Shown piece by piece: positions 1-6,169 of a stretch of DNA of 14,124 bases (positions are counted from its first letter, which is position 1; each line of letters begins with the position of its first letter). The stretch spans positions 1,975-16,098 of the forward strand of contig DIPE01000092.1 of NCBI GenBank assembly GCA_002427015.1, given 5' to 3'. The notes under the pieces were generated by a model. The model saw only the letters and a list, made by a program, of their open reading frames with translations. It was not told the DNA's origin and made no database searches. The position numbers were made by a program, and so were the translations under genes. This DNA is from Firmicutes bacterium UBA5496 (GTDB lineage: Bacteria > Bacillota > Proteinivoracia > UBA4975).

Positions 1-974
1 TTGGTGAACTGGGGATCATTGACCACCGGGGGATAGCCCTCATCCAGTTTAAATTTGTACTGAGCCTTCCAGGCCTTGCAGATGCCGGCCATCACTTCTT
101 CCAGGCGGGTCCGGAGAATAGCGCCGGCGGGCTGGTGGAAAAAGCGGAAGGTCCCCTGGAGATAGACCTCTGAGGGGATAATGTTATGGGTGCTTCCCCC
201 CTGAATCTGGCCTACCGTCAGCACCGCCGGGTATAGGGGAGATATCTCTCTGCTGATGAGGCGCTGCCAGGCAGTGATGATTTCGGCGCTGATGACCACC
301 GGGTCAACTGTGTTGTGGGGCAAGGCCCCATGGCCTCCCCGTCCCAAGACCCAGGCCTCGAAATTATTGACTGCTGCCATGATGGGACCATAAGTGATGC
401 CCACCTGGCCCCGGGTCAGTTCCGGCGAAAGGGTGCCAATATGGCAGGCGACAATAGCCTCCACCCTATGGCGCCGGAGGACGCCGTCGTCGATCATTGC
501 CTTGGCCCCCCGCCAGCCCTCTTCTCCGGGCTGGAAGATGAAGACCACTGTGCCCCTTAGGTCCTGCCGTTGCCGGGACAGCAGCCAGGCCGCTCCCAGG
601 GCCATGGCAATATGGCCGTCATGGCCGCAGGCATGCATTTTGCCGGGATATTTGGAGATAAAAGCATGGGTATTTTCTTCCTGGATGGGCAGGGCGTCCA
701 TATCTGCCCGGATGCCAATAGTGGGGCCGGGCTTTGCCCCCCGCACTATGCCCACAACCCCGGTCTTGCCCACACCCCTTTCAGTTTCCACACCCCAGTC
801 CTGGAGGCGGGCAGCAATAAAATCTGCCGTTTCCTCTACAGCAAAGCCCACCCCCGGGTGTTGATGGCACCAGCGCCGCCACTCAACCAACTGCGCCTGA
901 ATTGCTTGGGCCGCCTGTTTCCAATCTCTTATCTTAACCGCCCCTTTATTTTCAGGATTGATAAATAATAGCAT
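1..974 (-). CDS. M20-family amidohydrolase/peptidase, N-terminal 324 residues (cut by window edge)
   Basis: The reading frame starts at an ATG at 974 and is open to the left edge, so about 324 codons are visible and the C-terminus is missing. It is a zinc-type aminoacylase/carboxypeptidase of the M20D group (IAA-amino-acid hydrolase/hippurate hydrolase type), which hydrolyses N-acyl amino acids or small peptides in the cytoplasm. Visible motifs are HQHPG at 37-41, GIRADMDALP at 87-96, MHACGHDGH at 113-121 and FQPGEEG at 147-153. Family knowledge makes C116, H118, E151/E152 and a later histidine (HIG, near 178) the metal and catalytic residues. A GRGGHGALPH stretch marks the start of the dimerisation domain. 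The usual HPELGFEE motif reads HPGVGFAVEE here. No strong ribosome binding site precedes the ATG (AGGG only). The gene is divergent from the ATP-grasp gene. Substrate cannot be told from sequence. Confidence 0.9.
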   Translation of the reverse strand, partial: MLLFINPENKGAVKIRDWKQAAQAIQAQLVEWRRWCHQHPGVGFAVEETADFIAARLQDWGVETERGVGKTGVVGIVRGAKPGPTIGIRADMDALPIQEENTHAFISKYPGKMHACGHDGHIAMALGAAWLLSRQRQDLRGTVVFIFQPGEEGWRGAKAMIDDGVLRRHRVEAIVACHIGTLSPELTRGQVGITYGPIMAAVNNFEAWVLGRGGHGALPHNTVDPVVISAEIITAWQRLISREISPLYPAVLTVGQIQGGSTHNIIPSEVYLQGTFRFFHQPAGAILRTRLEEVMAGICKAWKAQYKFKLDEGYPPVVNDPQFT

Positions 975-1065
975 GCACCCTGTCTATAATATAGGACAGA
1001 AACACAATTTATTATCTTATTTTCCCGCCGGGGATGCAATATAATTTTTCTTGGGGGCATATGTG

Positions 1066-1101
1066 TGATAATATCATTGATAGCAGCAGTTTACTTATAA
1101 T
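1066..1101 (+). promoter_or_regulatory. Putative promoter region of the ATP-grasp gene with an 11-bp palindrome
   Basis: The 168-base gap between the divergent M20 and ATP-grasp genes holds a perfect TATAAT at 1096-1101, about 40 bases before the TTG start, and a perfect 5-1-5 inverted repeat TGATAATATCA at 1066-1076 just upstream. TTGATA at 1077-1082 is only 13 bases from TATAAT, too close for a standard -35, so the -35 is unclear. A second, imperfect palindrome (CTGTC/GACAG arms around TATAATATAG, 980-999) sits directly before the M20 start and could serve the divergent promoter. Inference from motif only. Confidence 0.35.
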
Positions 1102-1127
1102 CTGTCCAAGATAAAACAACATTTATG

Positions 1128-1135
1128 GGAGGGGA
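1128..1135 (+). promoter_or_regulatory. Ribosome binding site that sets the TTG start of the ATP-grasp gene
   Basis: GGGAGGGG lies 7 bases before TTG at 1143. The ATG at 1125 is in frame but overlaps this purine tract and has no site of its own, so TTG is the better start. Confidence 0.65.
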
Positions 1136-1142
1136 AGAACAC

Positions 1143-2261
1143 TTGAAATTCTTAAGCAGACTGGAATACAAATTCCGCACTTTTAAAGAGCAGGTTGGCG
1201 CCTTTGTTGAATTTAACTTTTTTAAGCTTGCCCGCCAGGCGGACCGGAGCTTTCTGCTCCAAGTTTGGGAATGCCTGTGGGGCTGGCTGCGCTACGGCCT
1301 GCTGCCAAAATCTTATTACAATTACCGCCTGTATGAGGACAAATCACCGCTGTCCAAAAAGGTCAGGCCCTATGTATCCGACCACAGCTATTTCAGCAAA
1401 CTGGGCCAGGTAAATATGCGCCACAACGTCATCCTCAGCAATAAATGGGTATTCCATAATTACTTTGACAAATACCCTGTTCCCCTGCCCAAGTGCTGGG
1501 GGTACTTTCATAAAAACGGCGGCATCTGGAAAGAAACAGGCGAAACCTTTGGCTTTGAGGAGCTGCCGGCAATATTTAAAAGGATGGATGGCCTCAAGGT
1601 AATCATCAAGCCTATCCGCGGCAGCAGCGGTTCCCGAATTGTGGTTGCTGACGTGCTTGTTGAAGATGACAGGGTGTCCCTACTCATCAGCGGCGCCAAA
1701 GTTCCCTTGGAGGAATTTGCTGGTAACTTTAAAAAGAGCGACTACATCGTCGAGGAGCGCCTGCCCCAGCACTCCGCCCTGAATGCAATCTACGCCAACT
1801 CGGTGAACACGGTGCGCATCAACACCCTTAACGACACCAAAGAAGTCAAGCTCTGGGGTGCGATTATCAAGCTGGGCACCGGCAGCGCCGAGATTGACAA
1901 CTGGGGCAAAGGTAGCCTCTGTGTAGGCATAGACATGGAAACAGGCAAAATGAGCACCGGCAGCCATGATATCTTTTATTCCAAAAAAATCTTGGCGCCC
2001 TTCCGCGTTCATCCCGACACCAAGGCGCAAATTGAGGGGGCAGAGCTGCCCTATTGGCAGGAGTTAAAGGAGACCGTGCGCAAAGCGGCAGAGCTTGCGC
2101 CAATCTTACCCTATATCGCCTGGGATGTGGCCATAACCCCCGAAGGGCCCTGTATAATTGAGGGCAACGGCCGTTCTGACCTGTCTATGGTCCAGGTCCA
2201 CGGAGGGCTAAACTATCCGGAAGCCAAAGAATTTTGGCGGCAATTCGGCATCAAGCTCTAA
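1143..2261 (+). CDS. Sugar-transfer-associated ATP-grasp protein
   Basis: A 372-aa protein read from TTG at 1143 (378 aa if the upstream ATG at 1125 is used). It matches the ATP-grasp family seen with sugar-transfer and polysaccharide genes (PF14397 type): a lysine strand with glycine loop, VIIKPIRGSSGSRIVV, at 153-168; DYIVEERLPQH at 200-210; NTVRINTL at 222-229; DNWGKGSLCVGID at 252-264; and the metal-binding end, WDVAITPEGPCIIEGNGRSD, at 327-346. ATP-grasp enzymes join a carboxylate to an amine or similar nucleophile through an acyl phosphate. The acceptor here is unknown. There is no signal peptide, so the protein is cytoplasmic; the N-terminal 100 residues are rich in basic and aromatic residues. 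The gene stands alone between a divergent hydrolase and a convergent rubredoxin gene, with no glycosyltransferase in view, so context gives no substrate. Confidence 0.85.
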   Translation: MKFLSRLEYKFRTFKEQVGAFVEFNFFKLARQADRSFLLQVWECLWGWLRYGLLPKSYYNYRLYEDKSPLSKKVRPYVSDHSYFSKLGQVNMRHNVILSNKWVFHNYFDKYPVPLPKCWGYFHKNGGIWKETGETFGFEELPAIFKRMDGLKVIIKPIRGSSGSRIVVADVLVEDDRVSLLISGAKVPLEEFAGNFKKSDYIVEERLPQHSALNAIYANSVNTVRINTLNDTKEVKLWGAIIKLGTGSAEIDNWGKGSLCVGIDMETGKMSTGSHDIFYSKKILAPFRVHPDTKAQIEGAELPYWQELKETVRKAAELAPILPYIAWDVAITPEGPCIIEGNGRSDLSMVQVHGGLNYPEAKEFWRQFGIKL

Positions 2262-2264
2262 TAG

Positions 2265-2295
2265 AATAAGCGGGACAATTGCCCCGCTTATTTTT
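2265..2295 (+). terminator. Intrinsic terminator of the ATP-grasp gene
   Basis: A perfect 10-bp stem, AATAAGCGGG (2265-2274) with CCCGCTTATT (2283-2292), has an 8-base loop and runs into TTTTT (2291-2295), starting 3 bases after the stop codon. The minus-strand rubredoxin gene ends at 2294, touching the stem, so the hairpin sits between convergent genes. A T-run exists only in the plus orientation. Confidence 0.85.
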
Positions 2296-2623
2296 ATCCC
2301 CATTTTCCCTTGTTGATGTGATTGTTGATTTCTGCTTTTAGGGACTGGCGGGCAAAGCTCGCGAAGTCCTGGCATTCCTTATACAGCTTGGCGCAGCCGG
2401 GATCCAAGTCATCTTCAATCCCCACCTGGGCCAGTTCCGCAATGGCATCCAGGTAGCCGTCAAGCTCCATCAACAGGGAGTTGCCCAGGCGGGAGCGCTG
2501 AACCAGGTCCACCCGCTGCTGCTCCAGGGGGGCAAATTTTTCTTTGGGGGCGCCGCATTTCGGACATTTGTCCGGAGCGCCCTCTCCTTCATGGATATAG
2601 TTGCAGACGCTGCACTGCCACAT
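2294..2623 (-). CDS. Rubredoxin-domain protein with helical C-terminal extension
   Basis: A 109-aa protein. Residues 1-30 form a rubrerythrin-type rubredoxin site: WQCSVCNY gives C4 and C7, KCPKCGAPKEKF gives C20 and C23, and the four cysteines would bind one Fe. Residues 32-109 look wholly helical and charged, with two further cysteines (DPGCAKLYKEC) but no ExxH ferritin-like ligand pair, so this is not a reversed rubrerythrin. The start follows a GGGGGG tract by 6 bases and lies 18 bases after the rubrerythrin stop, so the two are almost certainly cotranscribed. It may pass electrons to the upstream rubrerythrin in peroxide reduction; that role is inferred from context and domain type only. 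I do not recognise the C-terminal domain. Confidence 0.85.
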   Translation of the reverse strand: MWQCSVCNYIHEGEGAPDKCPKCGAPKEKFAPLEQQRVDLVQRSRLGNSLLMELDGYLDAIAELAQVGIEDDLDPGCAKLYKECQDFASFARQSLKAEINNHINKGKWG

Positions 2624-2641
2624 AATGTTCCCCCCGTTATT

Positions 2642-3178
2642 TTAATAGTTTTCTTTGTACAGTTCATACCAGGCCTGAGGATGGAAACAGGCCGGGCAAG
2701 TTTCCGGAGCCTCGGCGCCGGTATGGATATACCCGCAGTTGAGGCAGCGCCACTGCACCTCTTCCTGGCGTTTGAAGACTTTGCCTTCCTTTACATTAGC
2801 CAGCAGTTTGAGATACCGCTTTTCGTGCTCCTCTTCCACTTCCGCCACTTCCCGGAACCAGTCGGCGATTTCGGCAAAGCCCTCTTTGCGGGCCACCTCT
2901 TCAAATTCTTTGTACATGGTGCTCCATTCGTAATTCTCGCCGTCAGCGGCATCCTTGAGGTTTTCCGCAGTATTGCCCAGACCTCCTAAGTATTTGAACG
3001 CCTGCTTGGCATGGGCTCTTTCATTTTCTGCGGTTTCTAAAAAGACCTTGGCAATGTGCTCAAATCCTTCTTTTTTAGCTGTCTGGGAGTAGAAGCTGTA
3101 CTTATTGCGGGCCTGAGATTCCCCTGCAAATGCCGCCATAAGGTTCTTTTCAGTTTGAGTTCCTTTAATATTTGCCAA
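2642..3178 (-). CDS. rbr: Rubrerythrin
   Basis: A 178-aa rubrerythrin, the usual family length: a cytoplasmic non-haem di-iron peroxidase that reduces H2O2 in anaerobes. The ferritin-like four-helix part carries the ligands E20 (AGESQARN), E53 and H56 (ENERAH), E91 and E94 (EFEEVA), and E115 and H118 (EVEEEH). The C-terminal rubredoxin part has C145/C148 (CLNCGY) and C161/C164 (CPAC). All ligands are present. I place the start at TTG 3178, giving MANIKGTQTEKN as in most family members, with AAAGGA ten bases upstream. A GTG at 3187 is in frame but only 1 base from that site. It is first in an operon with the rubredoxin-domain gene, behind a PerR/Fur-like palindrome. Confidence 0.95.
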   Translation of the reverse strand: MANIKGTQTEKNLMAAFAGESQARNKYSFYSQTAKKEGFEHIAKVFLETAENERAHAKQAFKYLGGLGNTAENLKDAADGENYEWSTMYKEFEEVARKEGFAEIADWFREVAEVEEEHEKRYLKLLANVKEGKVFKRQEEVQWRCLNCGYIHTGAEAPETCPACFHPQAWYELYKENY

Positions 3179-3202
3179 TGGATACACTTCCTTTCGCTAT
3201 TT

Positions 3203-3217
3203 CAGTAATTATTACTG
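3203..3217. promoter_or_regulatory. PerR/Fur-type 7-1-7 palindrome upstream of rubrerythrin
   Basis: CAGTAATTATTACTG is a perfect 7-1-7 inverted repeat. Its core TAATTATTA agrees with the centre of the PerR box (TTATAATnATTATAA); the outer three bases on each side differ. It lies about 10 bases downstream of the predicted -10, over the likely transcription start, where a repressor would act. Peroxide regulation of rubrerythrin by PerR is known in clostridia; its use here is inferred. Confidence 0.5.
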
Positions 3218-3226
3218 TTAATTCTT

Positions 3227-3255
3227 ATTTTAACCTTAATTCCCCGTGTATGCAA
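3227..3255 (-). promoter_or_regulatory. Predicted promoter of the rubrerythrin operon
   Basis: On the minus strand, TTGCAT (plus 3250-3255) and TAAAAT (plus 3227-3232) are separated by exactly 17 bases. The -10 matches 5 of 6 consensus bases; the -35 is weak, keeping only TTG. The PerR/Fur-like palindrome follows immediately. Confidence 0.45.
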
Positions 3256-3267
3256 GCAAGCATCCCC

Positions 3268-3298
3268 AAAAAAAGCAAAAAAGCCGGGATTATCCGGC
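3268..3298 (-). terminator. Intrinsic terminator of the kinase-like gene, containing its stop codon
   Basis: On the minus strand, GCCGG and CCGGC (plus 3294-3298 and 3283-3287) form a short GC-rich stem around a 6-base loop, followed by TTTTTT, GC and seven more T. The TAA stop codon (3290-3292) of the upstream gene lies in the loop. Confidence 0.75.
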
Positions 3299-4252
3299 AT
3301 TTAAATCCTCCAACCTGGCGTCTGCAGCTAAGAAAGTTACCCGGATGCCCACATCCCCCATGAAATCCATAATAATCTGGGCTTGCATCAAGTAAAGCAG
3401 GTACCTGGCTGCCAGCAGCCCTAAGCCGCCGTAGAACTCCTCCGTCAGCATGCGCAGGTCCCTGACTTGGGCGCCTTGAGGTTTGATTTCAACTGTGACC
3501 AAGTGCCGGCGGCGCTTGCAGACAGTGACTGAACACAGTCCCCCCGTTGCTGCCTGCCTGCTGAGATTGACCAGCCCCCCCAGGACACTGCGGGCATGGT
3601 CGGGGCAGCCTATAACAAGAGGGATTTCGCCAATAACCTGGAGGGATTGCTCACAGGCCCGGCGCTCCAAGACCTCTTTCAGGACGGACAATAAATCAAA
3701 ACCCTCTTGGCAAGGGGGCTCCTCGCTGAGGCGGCGCACCCAGTCGCCGAATTCTTTCATGACGAAAGCTTCCCGGATTGCCATTTCAGCATAAAAGGGG
3801 ATGTTGGTAGTATCCCCTCGCTCTGCATCCTGTTTCATCATCTGCAGGCAATTTAACACCGTGGTCAGGGGATTGTTGACCCGGTCTCCTGCCTCCAGGG
3901 CAAAATCCTGCATGAACTTGTGCATCTCCAGCATTGAATCCCGGGACAGGGCGACGGGATGAAACTTGAAGGCGATTACCCGCTGCCCCAGCCTGCCGGC
4001 TTCCACATCAATGGCAAAGCCTTCAATATTCAAGCTAAACAGTGAAGGGTCATTGCTTTCGCGAATTCTGTCAGCATAACCCGCCAGAGTTTCCCCTGCA
4101 GGCAGCTGCAGAAGATGATATTTGTCTTTATCAATTCTGAACAGCCATTCTGCCCAATGGTTGCGCCATATAACATAGTTGGCCTCGTCAATCAGCAGCA
4201 TGGGCGTCAGCTGATTATTGCCCCAGTGCTTAAAGTCGTGTACATCCAGCAT
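3290..4252 (-). CDS. Degenerate sensor histidine-kinase-like protein lacking the phospho-acceptor histidine
   Basis: A 320-aa soluble protein with no membrane segments. Residues 1-100 resemble a small PAS-like sensor fold. Residues 105-145 match the dimerisation helix of NtrB-type histidine kinases: DRVNNPLTTVLN (123-134) aligns with the classical HEINNPLT box, so the phosphorylated His is replaced by D123. The C-terminal part resembles a HATPase domain: the GxG stretch YGGLGLLAARYLL (274-286) is kept, but the N-box asparagine and the DxGxG motif are not visible (PQGAQVRD stands there). It is therefore probably not a kinase and may act as a regulator, scaffold or phosphotransfer partner (inference). 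The start is ATG 4252, 5-6 bases after GGGGGG; an in-frame GTG at 4258 abuts that tract. No response regulator is adjacent. Confidence 0.65.
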   Translation of the reverse strand: MLDVHDFKHWGNNQLTPMLLIDEANYVIWRNHWAEWLFRIDKDKYHLLQLPAGETLAGYADRIRESNDPSLFSLNIEGFAIDVEAGRLGQRVIAFKFHPVALSRDSMLEMHKFMQDFALEAGDRVNNPLTTVLNCLQMMKQDAERGDTTNIPFYAEMAIREAFVMKEFGDWVRRLSEEPPCQEGFDLLSVLKEVLERRACEQSLQVIGEIPLVIGCPDHARSVLGGLVNLSRQAATGGLCSVTVCKRRRHLVTVEIKPQGAQVRDLRMLTEEFYGGLGLLAARYLLYLMQAQIIMDFMGDVGIRVTFLAADARLEDLNAG

Positions 4253-4280
4253 CTTCACCCCCCATAATCTTATATCTATA

Positions 4281-4342
4281 TTCGTCGAAAAGGGGGGATT
4301 TCCTGGGCTTTTAGTCGGAAAATTGCACTACAAAATTCGACA
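4281..4342 (-). promoter_or_regulatory. Spo0A-box-like sites upstream of the kinase-like gene
   Basis: Within the 135-base gap 4253-4387, the minus strand has an exact TGTCGAA (plus 4336-4342), the core of the Spo0A box, and plus TTCGTCGAA (4281-4289) is a 4-1-4 palindrome one base away from that core. The rest of the gap is A+T rich, with no clear terminator for the upstream lipid-kinase gene. Motif match only; a 7-mer is expected about twice by chance in a window this size. Confidence 0.3.
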
Positions 4343-4387
4343 TAATATGACATTATTCTTCATTTAGACATTTATCCAGGTTTTTCG

Positions 4388-5308
4388 TCAGGATAATACC
4401 TTGATGGCGCCCGGGCGAACGCTGATTTTTACCGGCGAATTTCCCGGTGTTTCGCCATCCATCTCTATTTCCAGCGGTTTTTCGCCATTAATCTCCACTT
4501 CGTCTACCCGGTAGGTGCTGATTTTGGGATGGGAAAGATGGGTGCCCCGGTAAATACGCAGCAGGTTGACAAGCAAGCGCAGCTTGCCCAGGCCCCGAAC
4601 CAAGATGAGATCCAGCTTGCCGTCATCAATACGGGCAATTGGAGCCAGGTGCATGCCGCCGCCAAAATAGTTGCCGTTGGCCACCGCCGCCAGGACAAGG
4701 GAGCCCTCATAAATCTGTTCCCCGTCGACGGCAATCCGGGCCCAGCGGTTTTTATAGGAAAGCACTGACCAGAGGGTGCCGGAAAGGTATGACAGCAGTC
4801 CGCCGGCAGATTTGGAAACGCGATTTACCCGTTTGCAGACTGTTGCCCCCAAGCCGGCGTCGGCGATATTGGCAAACCAGCGCCTCCCAGGGGTGCCGTC
4901 ATCTTGGGTATACTCCATCAAGGCAAGGTCGATTTTTCTTTCCCGATTGGCGGCGATAACATCCAGGGCGCCGGGATAATCCTTAGGAATGCCTAAAGTC
5001 TTGATCAGGTCGCAGCCCGTTCCCCGGGAGATAATCCCCAGGCGGGCATCAGGATTAATGGGGGTTTCCCCTTCAAAAAAGCCGTTTACAACTTCATTGG
5101 CGGTGCCGTCTCCGCCAACAGCGATAATGGTTGTCTTGCCGTCTTTCAGGGCCTGGCGCACAGCCTGGGTGGCGCTCCCGGCCGCGGTGGTCATATGGGT
5201 TTCAAATTCCAGTCCCCTCTGCTTCATTTCCTCTTCGATTTTGGGCCACACCTCCCTGGTGCTGCCATTGGCCGAGACAGGATTTACAAGGACAAAAATA
5301 TTATTCAT
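4388..5308 (-). CDS. YegS/BmrU-type lipid (diacylglycerol-like) kinase
   Basis: A 306-aa ATP-dependent lipid kinase of the DAGK catalytic family, which phosphorylates diacylglycerol or a related lipid at the inner face of the membrane. Key motifs are VNPVSANG at 8-15 for the nucleotide loop, VGGDGTANEVVNG at 64-76 for the catalytic GGDGT, and GTGCDLIKTLGI at 96-107, where most relatives read GTGNDFAR. Later come GGGMHLAPIARIDDGKLDL (a product/metal-site loop) and a C-terminal beta domain ending IEMDGE...ISVRPGAIKVL. The length is normal and the catalytic residues look intact. The start is ATG 5308, with AAAGGAG 7 bases upstream; a longer in-frame extension to 5371 lacks a site. The specific lipid cannot be told from sequence. 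It is the second of a series of minus-strand genes, with its own upstream gap. Confidence 0.9.
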   Translation of the reverse strand: MNNIFVLVNPVSANGSTREVWPKIEEEMKQRGLEFETHMTTAAGSATQAVRQALKDGKTTIIAVGGDGTANEVVNGFFEGETPINPDARLGIISRGTGCDLIKTLGIPKDYPGALDVIAANRERKIDLALMEYTQDDGTPGRRWFANIADAGLGATVCKRVNRVSKSAGGLLSYLSGTLWSVLSYKNRWARIAVDGEQIYEGSLVLAAVANGNYFGGGMHLAPIARIDDGKLDLILVRGLGKLRLLVNLLRIYRGTHLSHPKISTYRVDEVEINGEKPLEIEMDGETPGNSPVKISVRPGAIKVLS

Positions 5309-5337
5309 TGGGCTGCTCCTTTCACGCGAGTCAAAAT

Positions 5338-5359
5338 TTCGATAAGGAAAAGTTCGACA
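5338..5359 (-). promoter_or_regulatory. Pair of Spo0A-box-like sites upstream of the lipid kinase
   Basis: The minus strand reads TGTCGAA (plus 5353-5359) and TATCGAA (plus 5338-5344), 15 bases apart and 30-50 bases before the start codon. The first is an exact 0A-box core, the second has one change. Together with the site at 4336 this hints at shared regulation of two neighbouring genes. Inference from short motifs. Confidence 0.3.
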
Positions 5360-5428
5360 CCGTAAAAGCAAATTCCTTTAGGCAGGGGTTTCAGGGCATA
5401 ATAATAGGCCGCGGTTGCGGCCAAGAAA

Positions 5429-5875
5429 TTAGTGCACTTGCTTCAGGGGCACAGCGCTGTGCAAGTCCTTGAGGAGCTTGCGCACTGCATTGACACCCTT
5501 CTCGGGAACGACGGTAAATTCGGTAGCGGCTTCCATGGGACAGGGGCCGGTGCCCTCACGATTCTTTATTTGCGGCACCGTCCTCTCGGCGCAATAGAGC
5601 ACCCCGGCTTCAGACAGGACCTCTGCCGCCCCCTGGCTCATTACCGGGGTGTGGACGGCAGTCACCTGACCCTGGACGGCAATCATGGCTGCAGCCCGGC
5701 CAAAGACTTTATCGGCCAGGGCGCTGCCCGGCAGGACATTGTTGTCCAAGGCGTCCAGCAGGGGCTGAATGCCGGGGAGGCGGCTGCTGAAGAGCATGCG
5801 CCCGTTCCTGACTACTACCAGGGACTGGCCCTCCTCCGCCAGCAGCTGAGCGGCTATTTTCAGATCTCCGCTCAT
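5429..5875 (-). CDS. DUF1893 family protein
   Basis: A 148-aa protein matching the DUF1893 family (Thermotoga TM1506 type), a compact alpha/beta fold I recall as related to cytidine deaminases; its biochemical role is not established. Recognisable segments are LAEEGQSLVVVRNGRMLFSS (11-30), DKVFGRAAAMIAVQG (55-69), a YCAE at 94-97, and IKNREGTGPCPMEAA (103-117). The CAE and PC pairs recall deaminase metal motifs, but the second cysteine of PCxxC is absent, so zinc catalysis should not be assumed. The start is ATG 5875, preceded by GGAAGGAAGGG and a run of eight T. An upstream frame reaching 5938 is rejected for lack of a site. The ATG overlaps the stop of a 56-codon ORF by four bases. Confidence 0.85.
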   Translation of the reverse strand: MSGDLKIAAQLLAEEGQSLVVVRNGRMLFSSRLPGIQPLLDALDNNVLPGSALADKVFGRAAAMIAVQGQVTAVHTPVMSQGAAEVLSEAGVLYCAERTVPQIKNREGTGPCPMEAATEFTVVPEKGVNAVRKLLKDLHSAVPLKQVH

Positions 5876-6042
5876 AAAAAAAACCCTTCCTTCCTTGCAG
5901 GCAGTTGGAATTGTATGTTGGGACGCATCCGGGCGCAAGCTGAAGGACTTAGGGACGGCAAGCCCGCCGGGGACAGTATGTTGGGATAAATAAAGGCCTG
6001 GGCAGCAGGAAACGCGCCCCCGGCAGGGAGAAGTAAAAGCAT
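5872..6042 (-). CDS. Candidate small protein or leader ORF coupled to the DUF1893 gene
   Basis: A 56-codon ORF begins with ATG at 6042, nine bases after a perfect AGGAGG, and ends in TGA (5872-5874) that overlaps the DUF1893 ATG as ATGA. The peptide starts MLLLLPAGGAFPAAQAF, a hydrophobic stretch without a basic residue, so it is a poor signal peptide. It is rich in Pro, Ala and Leu and carries PNI twice (residues 20-22 and 41-43) from an 11-bp direct repeat. I recognise no family. The strong site and the overlap argue for translation and coupling; the unusual composition argues against a conserved folded protein. It could also be a leader peptide. Between its start and 6140 I see no other gene. 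Confidence 0.4.
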   Translation of the reverse strand: MLLLLPAGGAFPAAQAFIYPNILSPAGLPSLSPSACARMRPNIQFQLPARKEGFFL

Positions 6043-6139
6043 AGATTATGACCTCCTCGCATGTGGACAGTAGTAGTTCATGGGATTAGTTCTAGACTGC
6101 AGACAATAATCCTGCCGTTTAGGACAATGTAATTCATGG

Positions 6140-6169
6140 AAAACCGCCGAATCAGCAATGATCCGGCGG
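6140..6169 (-). terminator. Intrinsic terminator after the 60-aa gene, containing its stop codon
   Basis: On the minus strand, CCGCCG and CGGCGG (plus 6164-6169 and 6144-6149) pair, then one mismatch, then ATCA/TGAT around the tetraloop TTGC, followed by TTTT (plus 6140-6143). The TGA stop of the upstream gene (6152-6154) lies inside the stem. Confidence 0.75.

Noticed and set aside
315..968. Plus-strand frames opposite the M20 amidohydrolase.
   Set aside because: The minus strand carries clear M20 motifs throughout this stretch; the plus frames have no recognisable content.
2591..2989. Open frame on the plus strand opposite the rubrerythrin operon.
   Set aside because: It lies antisense to the well-supported rubrerythrin and rubredoxin genes with no ribosome binding site; it is a shadow of their codon pattern.
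4253..4387. Possible intrinsic terminator for the lipid-kinase gene, or a riboswitch, in this gap.
   Set aside because: No stem of useful length followed by T-run could be found on the minus strand, and no known riboswitch core was recognisable.
5913..5986. Direct repeat GTATGTTGGGA (5913-5923 and 5976-5986).
   Set aside because: Two copies only, and it lies inside the 56-codon ORF; treated as part of that ORF rather than a separate element.
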